A program made the position numbers and the translations under genes. 64,000 nucleotides of DNA from PALSA-505 sp963699015. GTDB taxonomy: Bacteria; Actinomycetota; Actinomycetes; Streptosporangiales; Streptosporangiaceae. The notes under the pieces were generated by a model. The model saw only the letters and a program-made list of their open reading frames with translations. It was not told the origin of the DNA and made no database searches. The stretch spans positions 496,001-560,000 of the forward strand of contig CAVOSX010000008.1 of the NCBI GenBank assembly GCA_963699015.1. The letters are read 5' to 3'. Positions 25,367 to 34,404 of the stretch are shown here, piece after piece. How positions within the stretch are numbered: position 1 is the stretch's first letter; each line of letters begins with the position of its first letter.

Positions 25367-26631
25367 GGCAGGCTCATCACGTCGGCCTCGTCGCCCTCGG
25401 CCATGGCAGTGACCTGCTCGGGGACGATGACGAGCGCGTTCGCCCGGCCCAGCGTGGCGAGCTGGTGCGATCCCTGATGACCCAGCGGGGCCACCGTTTC
25501 CCCGGCGGCGTCCAGCACGCCGCGCAGGTAGGCACGGCGGCCGGCCGGCGCCTTCAGCGGCCCGGACAGCACGGCCCGTCGTACCGGCAGCCTTAGCTCG
25601 CTGGTGACCAGCATCGCCTCCAGCGCGGCCCGCACGAACACCTGGAACGACACGTAGGCGCTGACCGGGTTGCCCGGCAGCGTGATGATCGGCGTCGCGT
25701 CCGGGCCGACCACGCCGAATCCCTGCGGCATCCCCGGCTGCATGGCCACCTTCCTGAAGGTCACCGTGCCCAGCCCCTGGAGCACGTCCTTGACCACGTC
25801 GTTCGGGCCGCCCATGCTCACCCCGCCGCTGGTGACCAGCAGGTCGGCCCGCGGCAGCTGGCCCTCGATGGTCTCGAGCAGCTGCCGCGGCTCGTCCGGG
25901 GCGACCGGCGACCGGTAGGCCAGGCAGCCGGCCTGCCGCGCGGCGGCGGCCAGCATGAAGCTGTTGGACTCCCAGATCTTCCCCGGCGTGAGCGGCGAGC
26001 CCGGCTCGGCCAGCTCGTTCCCGGTCGAGATCACCACCACCCGGGGCCGCGGGCGCACCACCGCCGCGCCTCCGCCGGCCGCCGCGACCAGGCCGAGCTG
26101 GGCCGGCCCGAGCACCGTCCCCGCGGGCAGCAGCACCTCGCCCGCCCGCGCGTCGTCACCGGCCCGGCGGACCGCGTGGCCGGCTTGCGCGGCCTGGCGG
26201 ATCGCCACCTTCGTGTCGCCGTCGTCGGTCCACTCCACCGGGATCACCGCATCGGCGCCCGCGGGCAGCTGAGCCCCGGTCATGACCCGAACGGACGCAC
26301 CGGGGGCTAGCAGGTAAGCGCCGGTGTCGCCGGCCGTGACCTGGCCGGTGACCGGAAGCGTGACGGGAGACCGTTCGGTGGCGGCTGCCACGTCACCGGC
26401 CCGGACCGCATAGCCGTCCATCGCCGAGTTGTCGAAGGACGGCAGCGGGTAGCCGGCCGTGACGTCGGCCGCGAGCACGCAGCCCTCCGCCTCGGCCAGC
26501 GCGAGCTCGACCGCCGCCAGCGGGCGGATCATGCCGGCCACGTCGGCCAGGTGTTCGTCCACCGGCACCAGCCCGGCCGGATCGTGCCCGTGGGCCCGGG
26601 CCGCCCCCCCGTGCTGGTGCGCAGACGTCAT
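25363..26631 (-). CDS. glp: Gephyrin-like molybdotransferase Glp (MoeA family)
   Basis: The 422-residue enzyme inserts molybdate into adenylated molybdopterin. MoeA features in order are SFDNSAMDGYAVRA, the linker regions, VVISTGNELAEPG, TSGGVSMGGPNDVVKDVL and TLPGNPVSAYVSF, then the small C-terminal domain. A His-rich N-terminus (AHQHGGAARAHGHD) is extra. The ATG at 26631 overlaps the galU stop as ATGA; the longer open frame upstream lies inside galU and is rejected. In corynebacteria Glp also binds the membrane receptor GlpR in cell division, and a GlpR-like gene lies downstream. Confidence 0.93.
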   Translation of the reverse strand: MTSAHQHGGAARAHGHDPAGLVPVDEHLADVAGMIRPLAAVELALAEAEGCVLAADVTAGYPLPSFDNSAMDGYAVRAGDVAAATERSPVTLPVTGQVTAGDTGAYLLAPGASVRVMTGAQLPAGADAVIPVEWTDDGDTKVAIRQAAQAGHAVRRAGDDARAGEVLLPAGTVLGPAQLGLVAAAGGGAAVVRPRPRVVVISTGNELAEPGSPLTPGKIWESNSFMLAAAARQAGCLAYRSPVAPDEPRQLLETIEGQLPRADLLVTSGGVSMGGPNDVVKDVLQGLGTVTFRKVAMQPGMPQGFGVVGPDATPIITLPGNPVSAYVSFQVFVRAALEAMLVTSELRLPVRRAVLSGPLKAPAGRRAYLRGVLDAAGETVAPLGHQGSHQLATLGRANALVIVPEQVTAMAEGDEADVMSLP

Positions 26632-27530
26632 CGCAAGTCGTCCAGGTACTTGCGCAGCCAGGGCACGAACTCCTGGGCCAGGTCGGGCCGCTCGCAGCCG
26701 AACTGCACCATCGTGCGCAGGTAGTCGAGCTTGTTGCCGGTGTCGTAGCGGCGGCCGCGGAACAGCACCCCGTACACCCCGCCGCCGGCGCCGGGATCGC
26801 AACTGATCAGGGTCTTGAGCGCGTCGGTGAGCTGGATCTCCCCGCCGCGCCCTGGCGGGGTCTGGCGCAGCACGTCGAACACGGCCGGGTCGCAGACGTA
26901 GCGGCCGATGATGATCCACCGGCTCGGCGCCTCGCCAGGGACCGGCTTCTCGACAAGGTCGGTGACGGTGACCACGTCTTCGTCCCCGGTCTTGCTGATC
27001 GCGGCGCAGCCGTACTGAGACACCTGCTCGGGATCGACCTCCATCAGCGCGACCACGCTGCCGCCGTATTGCTGGCGCACTTCGATCATGCGGGTGAGCA
27101 GCCGGTCCCTCGCGTCGATGAGGTCGTCACCGAGCAGCACGGCGAACGGCTGCGAACCCACGTGCTGGGCCGCGCAGAGCACGGCGTGCCCGAGACCGCG
27201 CGGATCGCCCTGGCGCACGTAGTGCATGTGGGCCAGCTCGCTGGACTCGCGCACCTGGGCCAGCCGGTCCATGTCGTCCTTGGCCGCGAGCGCTTCCTCC
27301 AGCTCGTAGGCGCGGTCGAAGTGGTCCTCGATGGACCGCTTGCCACGGCCGATGATGAGCAGCACGTCATCCAGCCCGGCGGACGCCGCCTCCTCGACCA
27401 CGTACTGAATGGCGGGCTTGTCCACTACAGGGAGCATTTCCTTGGGTGTCGCCTTAGTCGCCGGCAGGAACCGGGTGCCCAGCCCGGCGGCGGGAATGAC
27501 TGCCTTGGTCACGGCAGCGAAATCGGCCAT
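26628..27530 (-). CDS. galU: UTP-glucose-1-phosphate uridylyltransferase
   Basis: The 300-residue enzyme makes UDP-glucose for cell-envelope glycans. KAVIPAAGLGTRFLPATK near the N-terminus is the nucleotide-binding signature, followed by TPKEMLPVVDKPAIQYVVEE, LLGDDLID, LVEKPVPGEAPS and the C-terminal YDTGNKLDYLRT. Length and order are normal. It heads the overlapping galU-glp-moaC-mog cluster and diverges from the folate cyclo-ligase gene. Confidence 0.97.
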   Translation of the reverse strand: MADFAAVTKAVIPAAGLGTRFLPATKATPKEMLPVVDKPAIQYVVEEAASAGLDDVLLIIGRGKRSIEDHFDRAYELEEALAAKDDMDRLAQVRESSELAHMHYVRQGDPRGLGHAVLCAAQHVGSQPFAVLLGDDLIDARDRLLTRMIEVRQQYGGSVVALMEVDPEQVSQYGCAAISKTGDEDVVTVTDLVEKPVPGEAPSRWIIIGRYVCDPAVFDVLRQTPPGRGGEIQLTDALKTLISCDPGAGGGVYGVLFRGRRYDTGNKLDYLRTMVQFGCERPDLAQEFVPWLRKYLDDLR

Positions 27531-27677
27531 GCCGCCACCCTAGCCTTCGCGAATCTGCGGCACGCCCACACCGGCGTAAGCTGCGGTCACCGTCAGCGTT
27601 TCGCCGGCGGGCCGCTCCCGGGGTTGCCGACGGCACAGTGCCGGCCCTGGCGGGCCGTTAGCCGTACATCGATCTTG

Positions 27678-28319
27678 GTGAAACCTGGCCCAGGGGCAGC
27701 CGAGGAGGGTGTCATCGGGGATCCGACGCGGGCCGGGACGGCGCTGCAGGAGGCCAAGACGGCGCTGCGTCGCAGCATACGGGCGGCGAGGGACGGCCTG
27801 ACCGGCGAGCAGCGATCCGAGGCGGGCCGGCTGCTCCGCGACGCCGTGCTCTGCCTCCCCGAGGCGCAGATGGCCGGGACGGTGGCCGCCTACTTCTCCG
27901 TCGGTACCGAGCCGTCCACCCGCGGCCTGGTCTATGCGCTGTGGAAACGCGGAACCTACGTGCTTCTTCCGCTGCTCCGTTCGGACGGGCATCTTGACTG
28001 GGCGTCCTACGAGGGCCCGGAGTCGATGACCCCGGCCGGCTACGGCCTGCTTGAGCCCGCGTCGGCGGCCCGCCATTCGATCGCGAGCGCGGATCTGGTG
28101 ATCGTGCCCGCGCTGGCCGCCGACCGCCGGGGGAATAGGCTCGGCCGCGGCCGTGGTTATTACGATCGCGCGCTCGCGCAGGTCGGCCCGCTGATCCCCA
28201 CGATCGCGCTGCTCTACGACGGCGAGTTGCTCGACCGCGTGCCCGCCGGACCGCTCGATCACCCGGTCCGGATGGCCGCCCGGCCGGGCACTGGGCTAAC
28301 CAGGCTGATCCCGCCGTAG
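27678..28319 (+). CDS. 5-formyltetrahydrofolate cyclo-ligase
   Basis: The 213-residue enzyme recycles 5-formyltetrahydrofolate to 5,10-methenyltetrahydrofolate using ATP. KTALRRSIRAARDGL, AAYFSVGTEPSTRGL, LVIVPALAADRRGNRLGRG with GRGYYDRAL and the C-terminal LDHPVRMAA are family signatures. The frame is open far upstream because it overlaps galU antisense. The only suitable start is the GTG at 27678, which lacks a clear ribosome binding site, so a leaderless transcript is possible. It is followed by the FmdB gene after 60 bases. Confidence 0.9.
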   Translation: MKPGPGAAEEGVIGDPTRAGTALQEAKTALRRSIRAARDGLTGEQRSEAGRLLRDAVLCLPEAQMAGTVAAYFSVGTEPSTRGLVYALWKRGTYVLLPLLRSDGHLDWASYEGPESMTPAGYGLLEPASAARHSIASADLVIVPALAADRRGNRLGRGRGYYDRALAQVGPLIPTIALLYDGELLDRVPAGPLDHPVRMAARPGTGLTRLIPP

Positions 28320-28379
28320 GCTAGGATTTAGCAGTCCAACGGCGTGAGTGCTAGCGCGCGAAGGCCAGAAGGAGGGCCC

Positions 28380-28733
28380 GTGCCGACGTACCAGTACGCC
28401 TGCACCACATGCGGTGAGCAGGTCGAGGCGGTGCAGCGGTTCGACGACGATCCGCTGACCGTGTGCACGGCCTGCGGCGGAAGCCTGCGCAAGGTCTTCT
28501 CCCCGGTGGGCATCGTGTTCAAGGGCTCCGGCTTTTACCGCACCGACAGCCGCAAGGCGGCCGCCAAGGCCGAGGACTCCGGCGCTAAGGCGGCCAAGTC
28601 CGGCGACTCGTCCGGCTCGGGCGAGGGATCCTCAGAGGCAAAGAAGGACAAGAAGGACTCCGCGTCGTCCGACGGCAAGAAGTCCGCGCAGGCGAAGGCG
28701 TCCCAGCCCGCCGCGGCCAAATCCGGCTCCTAG
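28380..28733 (+). CDS. FmdB family zinc-ribbon protein
   Basis: The 117-residue protein begins MPTYQYACTTCGEQVEAVQR and continues with VCTACGGSLRKVFSPVGIVF and KGSGFYRTDSR. The two CxxC pairs form the FmdB/CxxC_CXXC_SSSS zinc ribbon. A Lys/Ser/Ala-rich disordered tail of about 60 residues follows. FmdB proteins are common regulators or small chaperones of unclear function. AAGGAGG five bases before the GTG at 28380 fixes the start. The next gene begins immediately after the stop codon. Confidence 0.9.
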   Translation: MPTYQYACTTCGEQVEAVQRFDDDPLTVCTACGGSLRKVFSPVGIVFKGSGFYRTDSRKAAAKAEDSGAKAAKSGDSSGSGEGSSEAKKDKKDSASSDGKKSAQAKASQPAAAKSGS

Positions 28734-29555
28734 GTGACGCCTGACGTCCCGGACGTCGGCCTGGTCGGCGTCATCGGGGGATCCGGCTTCTACGAGTTCT
28801 TCTCCGCGGCCGACGAGGTCACCGTGCAGACCCCGTTCGGCACGCCGAGCGACCCGGTCCTGTTGGGCGAGGTGGCAGGACGCCAGGTCGCGTTCTTGCC
28901 CCGGCACGGCCGCGACCACAGGTTCCCGCCGCACCGCATCCCCTACCGGGCGAACATGTGGGCGCTGCGGTCGCTGGGCGTACGGCAGGTGATCGCGCCG
29001 AGCGCGGTGGGCTCGCTGACCGCCTCCTACGGTCTCGGCACGCTGGTGGTCCCCGATCAGCTCGTGGACCGCACCTCCGGGCGCGAGCAGACGTTCTTCG
29101 ACTCCGGCGGCGCGGTGCACGTGGCTTTCGCCGATCCGTACTGCCCGGTCGGCCGGGCGCACGCGGTGGCGGCCGCCCGCGTGTCCGGCTGGGAGCCGGT
29201 GCCGTCCGGCACGCTCGTGGTCGTGGAGGGCCCGAGGTTCTCCACCAGGGCGGAGTCACAGTGGTACGCGGCCCAGGGCTGGACCCTGGTCGGCATGACC
29301 GGTCACCCGGAGGCCGTGCTGGCCCGCGAGCTGGCCCTGTGTTATACCCCGCTGGCGCTGGTCACCGACACCGACGCGGGCGCGGTGGAGGGCGAGGGCG
29401 TTACCCAGGCCGAGGTACTCGAAGTGTTCGGGGCCAACGTGATCCGGCTGCGCCGGCTGGTCGAGAAGATCATCGAGGGCCTGCCGGCCGGGCGTGACTG
29501 CCCTTGCCCCGATGCCCTGGACGGGGTCAAGCTTCCTTTCCAGCTACCTGGCTAG
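28734..29555 (+). CDS. mtnP: S-methyl-5'-thioadenosine phosphorylase
   Basis: The 273-residue enzyme cleaves methylthioadenosine, a by-product of polyamine and related synthesis, to adenine and methylthioribose-1-phosphate. VGVIGGSGFYEF, FLPRHGRDHRFPPHRIPYRA, PSAVGSLTASYGLGTLVVPD, VVEGPRFSTRAESQWY and VTDTDAG fit the MTAP branch of purine phosphorylases. The GTG start lies directly after the FmdB stop codon (TAGGTG), so the genes are co-transcribed and probably coupled. Confidence 0.92.
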   Translation: MTPDVPDVGLVGVIGGSGFYEFFSAADEVTVQTPFGTPSDPVLLGEVAGRQVAFLPRHGRDHRFPPHRIPYRANMWALRSLGVRQVIAPSAVGSLTASYGLGTLVVPDQLVDRTSGREQTFFDSGGAVHVAFADPYCPVGRAHAVAAARVSGWEPVPSGTLVVVEGPRFSTRAESQWYAAQGWTLVGMTGHPEAVLARELALCYTPLALVTDTDAGAVEGEGVTQAEVLEVFGANVIRLRRLVEKIIEGLPAGRDCPCPDALDGVKLPFQLPG

Positions 29556-29662
29556 CGCATTGCCCGGTGTTGAACAAACCTTCCTTTACGTATTGCGGTC
29601 CCCTGGATACCAGTCGTATAACGGGTAACGGTCGGTGAGATGACTGTTCCAGGAGGTAAGGC

Positions 29663-31447
29663 ATGAGACGTACGCTCATCATCGGCGTATCCGCAGCCTT
29701 TGCGGCCGCATCGTTAACAGCGGCGGCCGTGGCCACGAGCCACGGAGCGTCGCCGGCTTCCGCCGAGGTGAAGTCCAAGCTCCCTTCGAACGCGACGACG
29801 AAGATCGCCGGGCTGTGGCACTTCTGCGGCAGCAACGGGATCACCTGCACCGAGCCGGCGACCACCTGGGAGGAGCTCGCCGGCTACGACAAGGCCGTGA
29901 GGGCCGGCGCGCGCATCCTGCCCTACATCGGTCACGACGAGCCGGCCACGCTGTTCTACTCGAACCGGCCGGGCGCGGGCAACAACGTCAGCTACAACCT
30001 GACGCTGCCCAAGGATCCGCCCACCCGGCCCAAGCAGGACGGCAGCGGCGGGACGTTCGGCTTCCAGCTGCACCCGACGTTCTGGCTCGGCATGGTGATG
30101 TGCGACCCCAACGGCTCGCCCAACGTGGGCGGGATACCCGGCCATCCGGCCGTGCCGTGCAAGCCGGACAGCGATTCCAACATCTTCGCAAGCCAGAACC
30201 CGCACAGCCCGAAGTACTTCGGGCTCGGCCCGGGCCAGGCGTATGAGGAGATGCAGTTCTACCCGCCGGGCTGGGTGCCCTGGCCGCAGGGCAACGGCTG
30301 CACCGCCAAGCAGTGGTGCGCCGCGCTGAACATCGACACGTTCCAGAACAACGAGAACACCGGCGCGCTCAACAACACCGCCTGCCTGAACTCCGTCGGC
30401 CCGGAGCCGGTGAACTTCGCGTTCGTCACCAAGAACGGGAAGGCGACGGCGCCTGGCGGCCCGCTCAGCCCCGAGCACTTCGTCCCTAACCTCAGGCGCG
30501 ATTTCCTGATGAACTCGGGCGATAACATCACCACGCGCCTGTTCGACACCCCGAACGGGCTGAAGGTGACGATCGTCGACCACACCACTGACACCTCGGG
30601 CTCGATGACGGCCAGCAAGACCAACGGGTTCGCCACGGTCAACTGGGCCCCGAAAGCGAAGAAGTGCACGACCACTCCGCTCAACTACCACGCGGAGTTC
30701 AGCACCTCGACGCCACGGACCCGCAACGTCAACGCCGCACATACCTACAATGTCGCGTTCTCCGACGAGATCGGGCACTTCGAGTACTGCGCCAAGGTCG
30801 GCACCGACCCGCTCAGCACCTGCCTCAAGCCGCTCGGCTCCGACACCAACAACGGCGACACGGCAGGCCCCGATCCGCTCGGCGATGACGACTTCTGCCT
30901 GCCCGCTAAGGCCTCACTCGATGTGAAGATCGGCGGATGCCTCGACATCGACGGCGATTTCGACGGCGTGCCGTACACGTTCAGCTGGCCAGGCTCGATC
31001 AGCAACCCGACCGCTGACCGGCTGCTGCACCCGACGTCGTTCCTGTTCAGCAGCCCGACCACCGGGAGGAAGAACTTCTCCTCGATGGCGTTCGAGTCGG
31101 ACATCTCGCGGAACGAGTCGTCTGACACGGCCTTCCGGGTGGACACCACGTGCCAGCGCCACCTGCTCAACCCGAGCGATCCCACTCCGGGTGTGGGCTG
31201 CGTCAACCCGCCACCCAACTCCAACTTCTATCCCTTCTACAGCACGCGCGACACGTCCAGTGGCTGCATGTGGCAGGAAGGCGGGCCCTACATCCCAGGT
31301 ACAACAAACAAGTTCGGCGGGAGCGCGCAGGCAGAGTACGGCCCGCTCCGGGTGATCAGCTACCCGACGGCCCCGTTCGGCACGATCACCAAGCGGCTGA
31401 ACGACTTCCGGAGCGCTACCATGGCCAACCCCTGTCCCGCGGGCTGA
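29663..31447 (+). CDS. Large secreted protein of unknown function
   Basis: The 594-residue protein starts with a signal peptide (MRRTLIIGVSAAFAAASL, cleavage near ASPASA). The mature part is rich in Cys, Asn, Pro and aromatic residues, with GLWHFCGSNGITCTEP, LHPTFWLGMVMCDPNG, DIDGDFDGVPYTFSWPGSI and TTNKFGGSAQAEYGPL. I know similar exported actinobacterial proteins but no function. The many Cys suggest disulfides outside the cell. AGGAGGTAAGG just before the ATG fixes the start, and a strong hairpin terminator follows. Confidence 0.75.
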   Translation: MRRTLIIGVSAAFAAASLTAAAVATSHGASPASAEVKSKLPSNATTKIAGLWHFCGSNGITCTEPATTWEELAGYDKAVRAGARILPYIGHDEPATLFYSNRPGAGNNVSYNLTLPKDPPTRPKQDGSGGTFGFQLHPTFWLGMVMCDPNGSPNVGGIPGHPAVPCKPDSDSNIFASQNPHSPKYFGLGPGQAYEEMQFYPPGWVPWPQGNGCTAKQWCAALNIDTFQNNENTGALNNTACLNSVGPEPVNFAFVTKNGKATAPGGPLSPEHFVPNLRRDFLMNSGDNITTRLFDTPNGLKVTIVDHTTDTSGSMTASKTNGFATVNWAPKAKKCTTTPLNYHAEFSTSTPRTRNVNAAHTYNVAFSDEIGHFEYCAKVGTDPLSTCLKPLGSDTNNGDTAGPDPLGDDDFCLPAKASLDVKIGGCLDIDGDFDGVPYTFSWPGSISNPTADRLLHPTSFLFSSPTTGRKNFSSMAFESDISRNESSDTAFRVDTTCQRHLLNPSDPTPGVGCVNPPPNSNFYPFYSTRDTSSGCMWQEGGPYIPGTTNKFGGSAQAEYGPLRVISYPTAPFGTITKRLNDFRSATMANPCPAG

Positions 31448-31482
31448 CCCGCATCCATACCGAGTTCAGCTAGCAGTCGATC

Positions 31483-31520
31483 ACCGGGGTCCTGCGCCGG
31501 CTGCGGCGCAGGACCCCGGT
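31483..31520 (+). terminator. Strong intrinsic-type hairpin terminator
   Basis: A perfect 17-base-pair stem (ACCGGGGTCCTGCGCCG and its complement) encloses a GCTG loop, 35 bases after the secreted-protein stop codon. There is no long T-run, as is usual in actinomycete terminators. Confidence 0.9.
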
Positions 31521-31618
31521 CCTGTCCAATAAGAGAACCCTTAATCTGAGATCGCCTGGACTCGCGCCAGCGGCTACATTCGGAGATGTCGAACCTCAGT
31601 GCTGGAAGGTGCCAGACC

Positions 31619-31888
31619 ATGACCCGCTCGCCGGATGAGACCGCTGACGCCCTCGACGTGCTCAGGGAAGTGTGGAGCGCCCAGGGCCAGACCAGGGCGG
31701 ACATCGACGAGCACGGCGGCCACGGAAAGGCCTGCAAGCGGATGGCCGGCGTCGGCTTCGACGGCATACCCGGCGACGACGAGGACCTGCGCGCCGCGTG
31801 GCGGGACAGGCTGCAGCGCGAGGGCAAGCTGAACCCGGCGGGCGGCAGCGTCAGGGATCTCGTGGCCGGGCCGGCCGATCCTGCCTGA
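31619..31888 (+). CDS. Small protein of unknown function
   Basis: The 89-residue protein is charged and probably helical, with DVLREVWSAQGQTRADIDEH and GHGKACKRMAGVGFDGIPGD. No family is recognised. The ATG at 31619 has GGAAGG about eight bases upstream; an in-frame ATG at 31586 is possible. It precedes the MoxR ATPase gene by 32 bases on the same strand, so it may belong to that transcript. Confidence 0.5.
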   Translation: MTRSPDETADALDVLREVWSAQGQTRADIDEHGGHGKACKRMAGVGFDGIPGDDEDLRAAWRDRLQREGKLNPAGGSVRDLVAGPADPA

Positions 31889-31920
31889 GGCCGGGGGGCC
31901 GACGGCGAGGAGAGCGCTGG

Positions 31921-32796
31921 ATGGATGATCCGCAGACCGTCGGCGGGCTGACCGAGATCTTGCACCGGGGCGGCTACCTGGCCGACCGCGGGCTGGCCAC
32001 GGCGCTGCTCATCGCGCTGTCCCTGCAGCGCCCGATCCTGCTCGAGGGCGAGGTCGGGGTGGGCAAGACCGAGGTTGCCAAGGTGCTGGCTTCGGTGCTC
32101 GGCCGTAAGCTGATCCGGCTGCAGTGCTACGAGGGCATCGACACCAATCAGGCGCTCTACGAGTGGGACTACGCGCGGCAGATGCTGTACATCCGGGCGC
32201 TGTCCGAGCGGCAGGTCTCCGGCGAGGACGCCGTCGATCAGGTCTTCGGCCCCGCGTTCCTGCTGGAGCGGCCGCTGCTGGAGGCGGTCCGCGGCGGCGC
32301 GTCGGCCGTGCTGCTCATCGACGAGGTGGACCGCGCCGACGACGAGTTCGAGGCGTTCCTGCTCGAGGTGCTGTCCGACTTCCAGATCAGCATCCCGGAG
32401 ATCGGCACGGTCAAGGCGGACAGCCCGCCGCTGGTCGTGCTCACTTCCAACCGCACTCGCGAGCTGCACGACGCGCTGAAGCGGCGCTGCCTGTATCACT
32501 GGATCGGGTACCCGACCGCCGAGCGCGAGCTGGAGATCGTGCGGCTGCGCGAGCCCGGCGTGCCGGCGGCGCTGGCCGCGAAGGTGGTTGCGGCTGTGCA
32601 CCGGCTGCGCGAGCTCGACCTGGTCAAGCCGCCCGGGGTGGCCGAGACGATCGACTGGGCCCGAACCCTCGACTTCCTTGGCGAGCAGGTGCTCGACCCG
32701 CGGAACGCGGCGGACACCCTCGGGGCGGTGGTCAAGGAACGCGACGACCTCGACCTGGTCAGGGAAAACCTGGAGGAGATCACCTCCGGTGCCTGA
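31921..32796 (+). CDS. coxD: MoxR-type AAA+ ATPase, CoxD-like
   Basis: The 291-residue ATPase has Walker A GEVGVGKT at 43-50, Walker B LLIDEVD at 131-137 and sensor LTSNRTRELHDALKRRC. This is the MoxR class found with VWA proteins. In CO oxidisers, CoxD and CoxE assemble the copper-sulfur-molybdenum site of CO dehydrogenase. The pairing with a CoxE-like gene here and a form I coxMSL cluster 15 kb away supports that role, but it is inference because MoxR-VWA pairs serve many systems. Its stop overlaps the next start by eight bases. Confidence 0.75.
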   Translation: MDDPQTVGGLTEILHRGGYLADRGLATALLIALSLQRPILLEGEVGVGKTEVAKVLASVLGRKLIRLQCYEGIDTNQALYEWDYARQMLYIRALSERQVSGEDAVDQVFGPAFLLERPLLEAVRGGASAVLLIDEVDRADDEFEAFLLEVLSDFQISIPEIGTVKADSPPLVVLTSNRTRELHDALKRRCLYHWIGYPTAERELEIVRLREPGVPAALAAKVVAAVHRLRELDLVKPPGVAETIDWARTLDFLGEQVLDPRNAADTLGAVVKERDDLDLVRENLEEITSGA

Positions 32797-33916
32797 CCGC
32801 GCCGCGTTCACCGCCGTGCTGGTGAACTTCGTCCGCGAGCTGCGGACCGCGGGGGTGGCCGCCGGCACCGGGGACGCGGCGGCTTACTGCGCCGCGATGG
32901 CCGCGCTGGACCCGACCGACCTGGTGGATCTGTACTGGGGCGGGCGCACCACGCTGGTCAGCAGGCGGGAGAGCATCGGCGTCTACGACGAGGTGTTCCG
33001 CCGGTACTTCCTGGCCGACGCGAGCCTGGCCGCCGAGCTGCTGACCCTCAAGGCCCGGCTGAGCACCGACGACGCCGTGCTCACCATCCCGCTGACCGAC
33101 CCGGCGGGGGAGGGGAGCGAGGAGGAGGAGGCCGTACTCGGCTGGATGGCGTCTGACGCGGAGGCGCTCAAGCGCAAGTCGTTCGCGGCCTGCACCGCCG
33201 AGGAACTGGCCGCGCTGCGGAGGATCATGGCCAGGATCCGGCTGACCCCGCCGCGCCGGCGCACCAGGCGCACCGCGCCGGCCCGGACCGGCCGGACGCC
33301 TGACCTGCGCCGGACGCTGCGTGAGTCCATGCGCATGCACGGCGAGCCGGCTGAGCTGCTGTGGCGGCAGCGCCGGGTACGGCTGCGGCCGCTGATCTTC
33401 ATTCTGGACATCTCCGGCTCGATGGCCGACTACTCGCGGAACCTGCTGCAGTTTGCCTACTCGGCGAAGCGCGCGGCGGGGAAGGTCGAGGTGTTCTGCT
33501 TCGGTACCCGGCTGACCCGGGTAACCAGGGCGCTGGACACGCGGAATCCGGATCTCGCCCTGCAGCGGGCGGCCGGCGAGGTATTCGACTGGGAGGGCGG
33601 GACCAGGATCGGCGAGTCGCTGGACGCGTTCGTCCGGTCCTGGGGGCGGCGCGGGCTGTGCCGCGGCGGGGTGGTGGTGATCTGCTCGGACGGTCTGGAC
33701 CGGGGCGATCCCGACGTGCTGGCCACCGCGATGGAGCGGCTGCGGCGACAGTGCCACACGCTGCTGTGGATGAACCCGCACAAGGGCGAGGACCGTGAGT
33801 TCCGGCCGAGCACACTGGGCATGATGGTGGCGGCACCGCACATCGACCTGCTGCTGTCCGGACATGACTTGCGCAGCCTGGAAGAACTCGCCGCCGTGCT
33901 GCCCGGGCTGAGCTGA
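32789..33916 (+). CDS. coxE: VWA domain protein, CoxE-like
   Basis: The 375-residue protein has an N-terminal helical region (AFTAVLVNFVRELRTAGVAA, STDDAVLTIPL) and a C-terminal von Willebrand A domain with MIDAS motif DISGSM at 207-212. WEGGTRIGESLDAF and VVVICSDGLDRGDPDVL complete the metal site. This layout is the CoxE family, partner of the preceding MoxR ATPase, needed for CO dehydrogenase maturation in known systems. The GTG start lies inside the end of the ATPase gene, implying coupled translation. Confidence 0.8.
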   Translation: MPDRAAFTAVLVNFVRELRTAGVAAGTGDAAAYCAAMAALDPTDLVDLYWGGRTTLVSRRESIGVYDEVFRRYFLADASLAAELLTLKARLSTDDAVLTIPLTDPAGEGSEEEEAVLGWMASDAEALKRKSFAACTAEELAALRRIMARIRLTPPRRRTRRTAPARTGRTPDLRRTLRESMRMHGEPAELLWRQRRVRLRPLIFILDISGSMADYSRNLLQFAYSAKRAAGKVEVFCFGTRLTRVTRALDTRNPDLALQRAAGEVFDWEGGTRIGESLDAFVRSWGRRGLCRGGVVVICSDGLDRGDPDVLATAMERLRRQCHTLLWMNPHKGEDREFRPSTLGMMVAAPHIDLLLSGHDLRSLEELAAVLPGLS

Positions 33917-33930
33917 GGAGGACCTAGCAG

Positions 33931-34389
33931 ATGATCAGGCTCGGGTCGCTGGCCGGGTACCCGTTCGAGGGCCCGCGCCTGCTCGGCGGCTGGACCCCGC
34001 CGGCCCGGCCCGGGGTCTACGCGATCGTCTACAAACCCGAGCCGGACACCAGGGCCGAGCGATACGCGGTCATCTACGTGGGCCATTCCGGTGACCTGTC
34101 GCAGGAGCGGTTCCCGTTCCAGCACCCCCGCGCGCACTGCTGGGTGCGGCGGGCCGGATCGAAGTGGAAGGTGTACGTCTGCACCTACGAGGTGCCGGGC
34201 GGCGGTCGCGGGCACCGGGAGCAGATCGCCCGCGAGCTCACCGCGATCTACCGGCCGCGGTGCAACGCCGAGCAGTTCGACCATGCCTGGAAGGACGAGT
34301 GGATCGGCGGCTACTCGGCCCCGACCACCGGCCCGCTCGCCGAGCGCGGCCCGGACCCGCGCGGCGCGGGCGCGCGGGACAGTCCGTAG
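33931..34389 (+). CDS. GIY-YIG-like domain protein
   Basis: The 152-residue protein contains PGVYAIVYKPEP and YAVIYVGHSGDLSQERF, the paired strands of the GIY-YIG nuclease fold. REQIARELTAIYRPRCNAEQ would carry the conserved Glu and Asn. Such stand-alone domains may cut DNA or be inactive; the function is unknown. It starts 15 bases after the CoxE-like gene, with GAGGAGG upstream. The Pro/Gly-rich tail is probably disordered. Confidence 0.6.
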   Translation: MIRLGSLAGYPFEGPRLLGGWTPPARPGVYAIVYKPEPDTRAERYAVIYVGHSGDLSQERFPFQHPRAHCWVRRAGSKWKVYVCTYEVPGGGRGHREQIARELTAIYRPRCNAEQFDHAWKDEWIGGYSAPTTGPLAERGPDPRGAGARDSP

Positions 34390-34404
34390 CGAATCCGGCT
34401 CCGG

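Noticed and set aside
27069..27677. Long N-terminal extension of the folate cyclo-ligase
   Set aside because: It is antisense to galU and has no family similarity; homology starts after the GTG at 27678.
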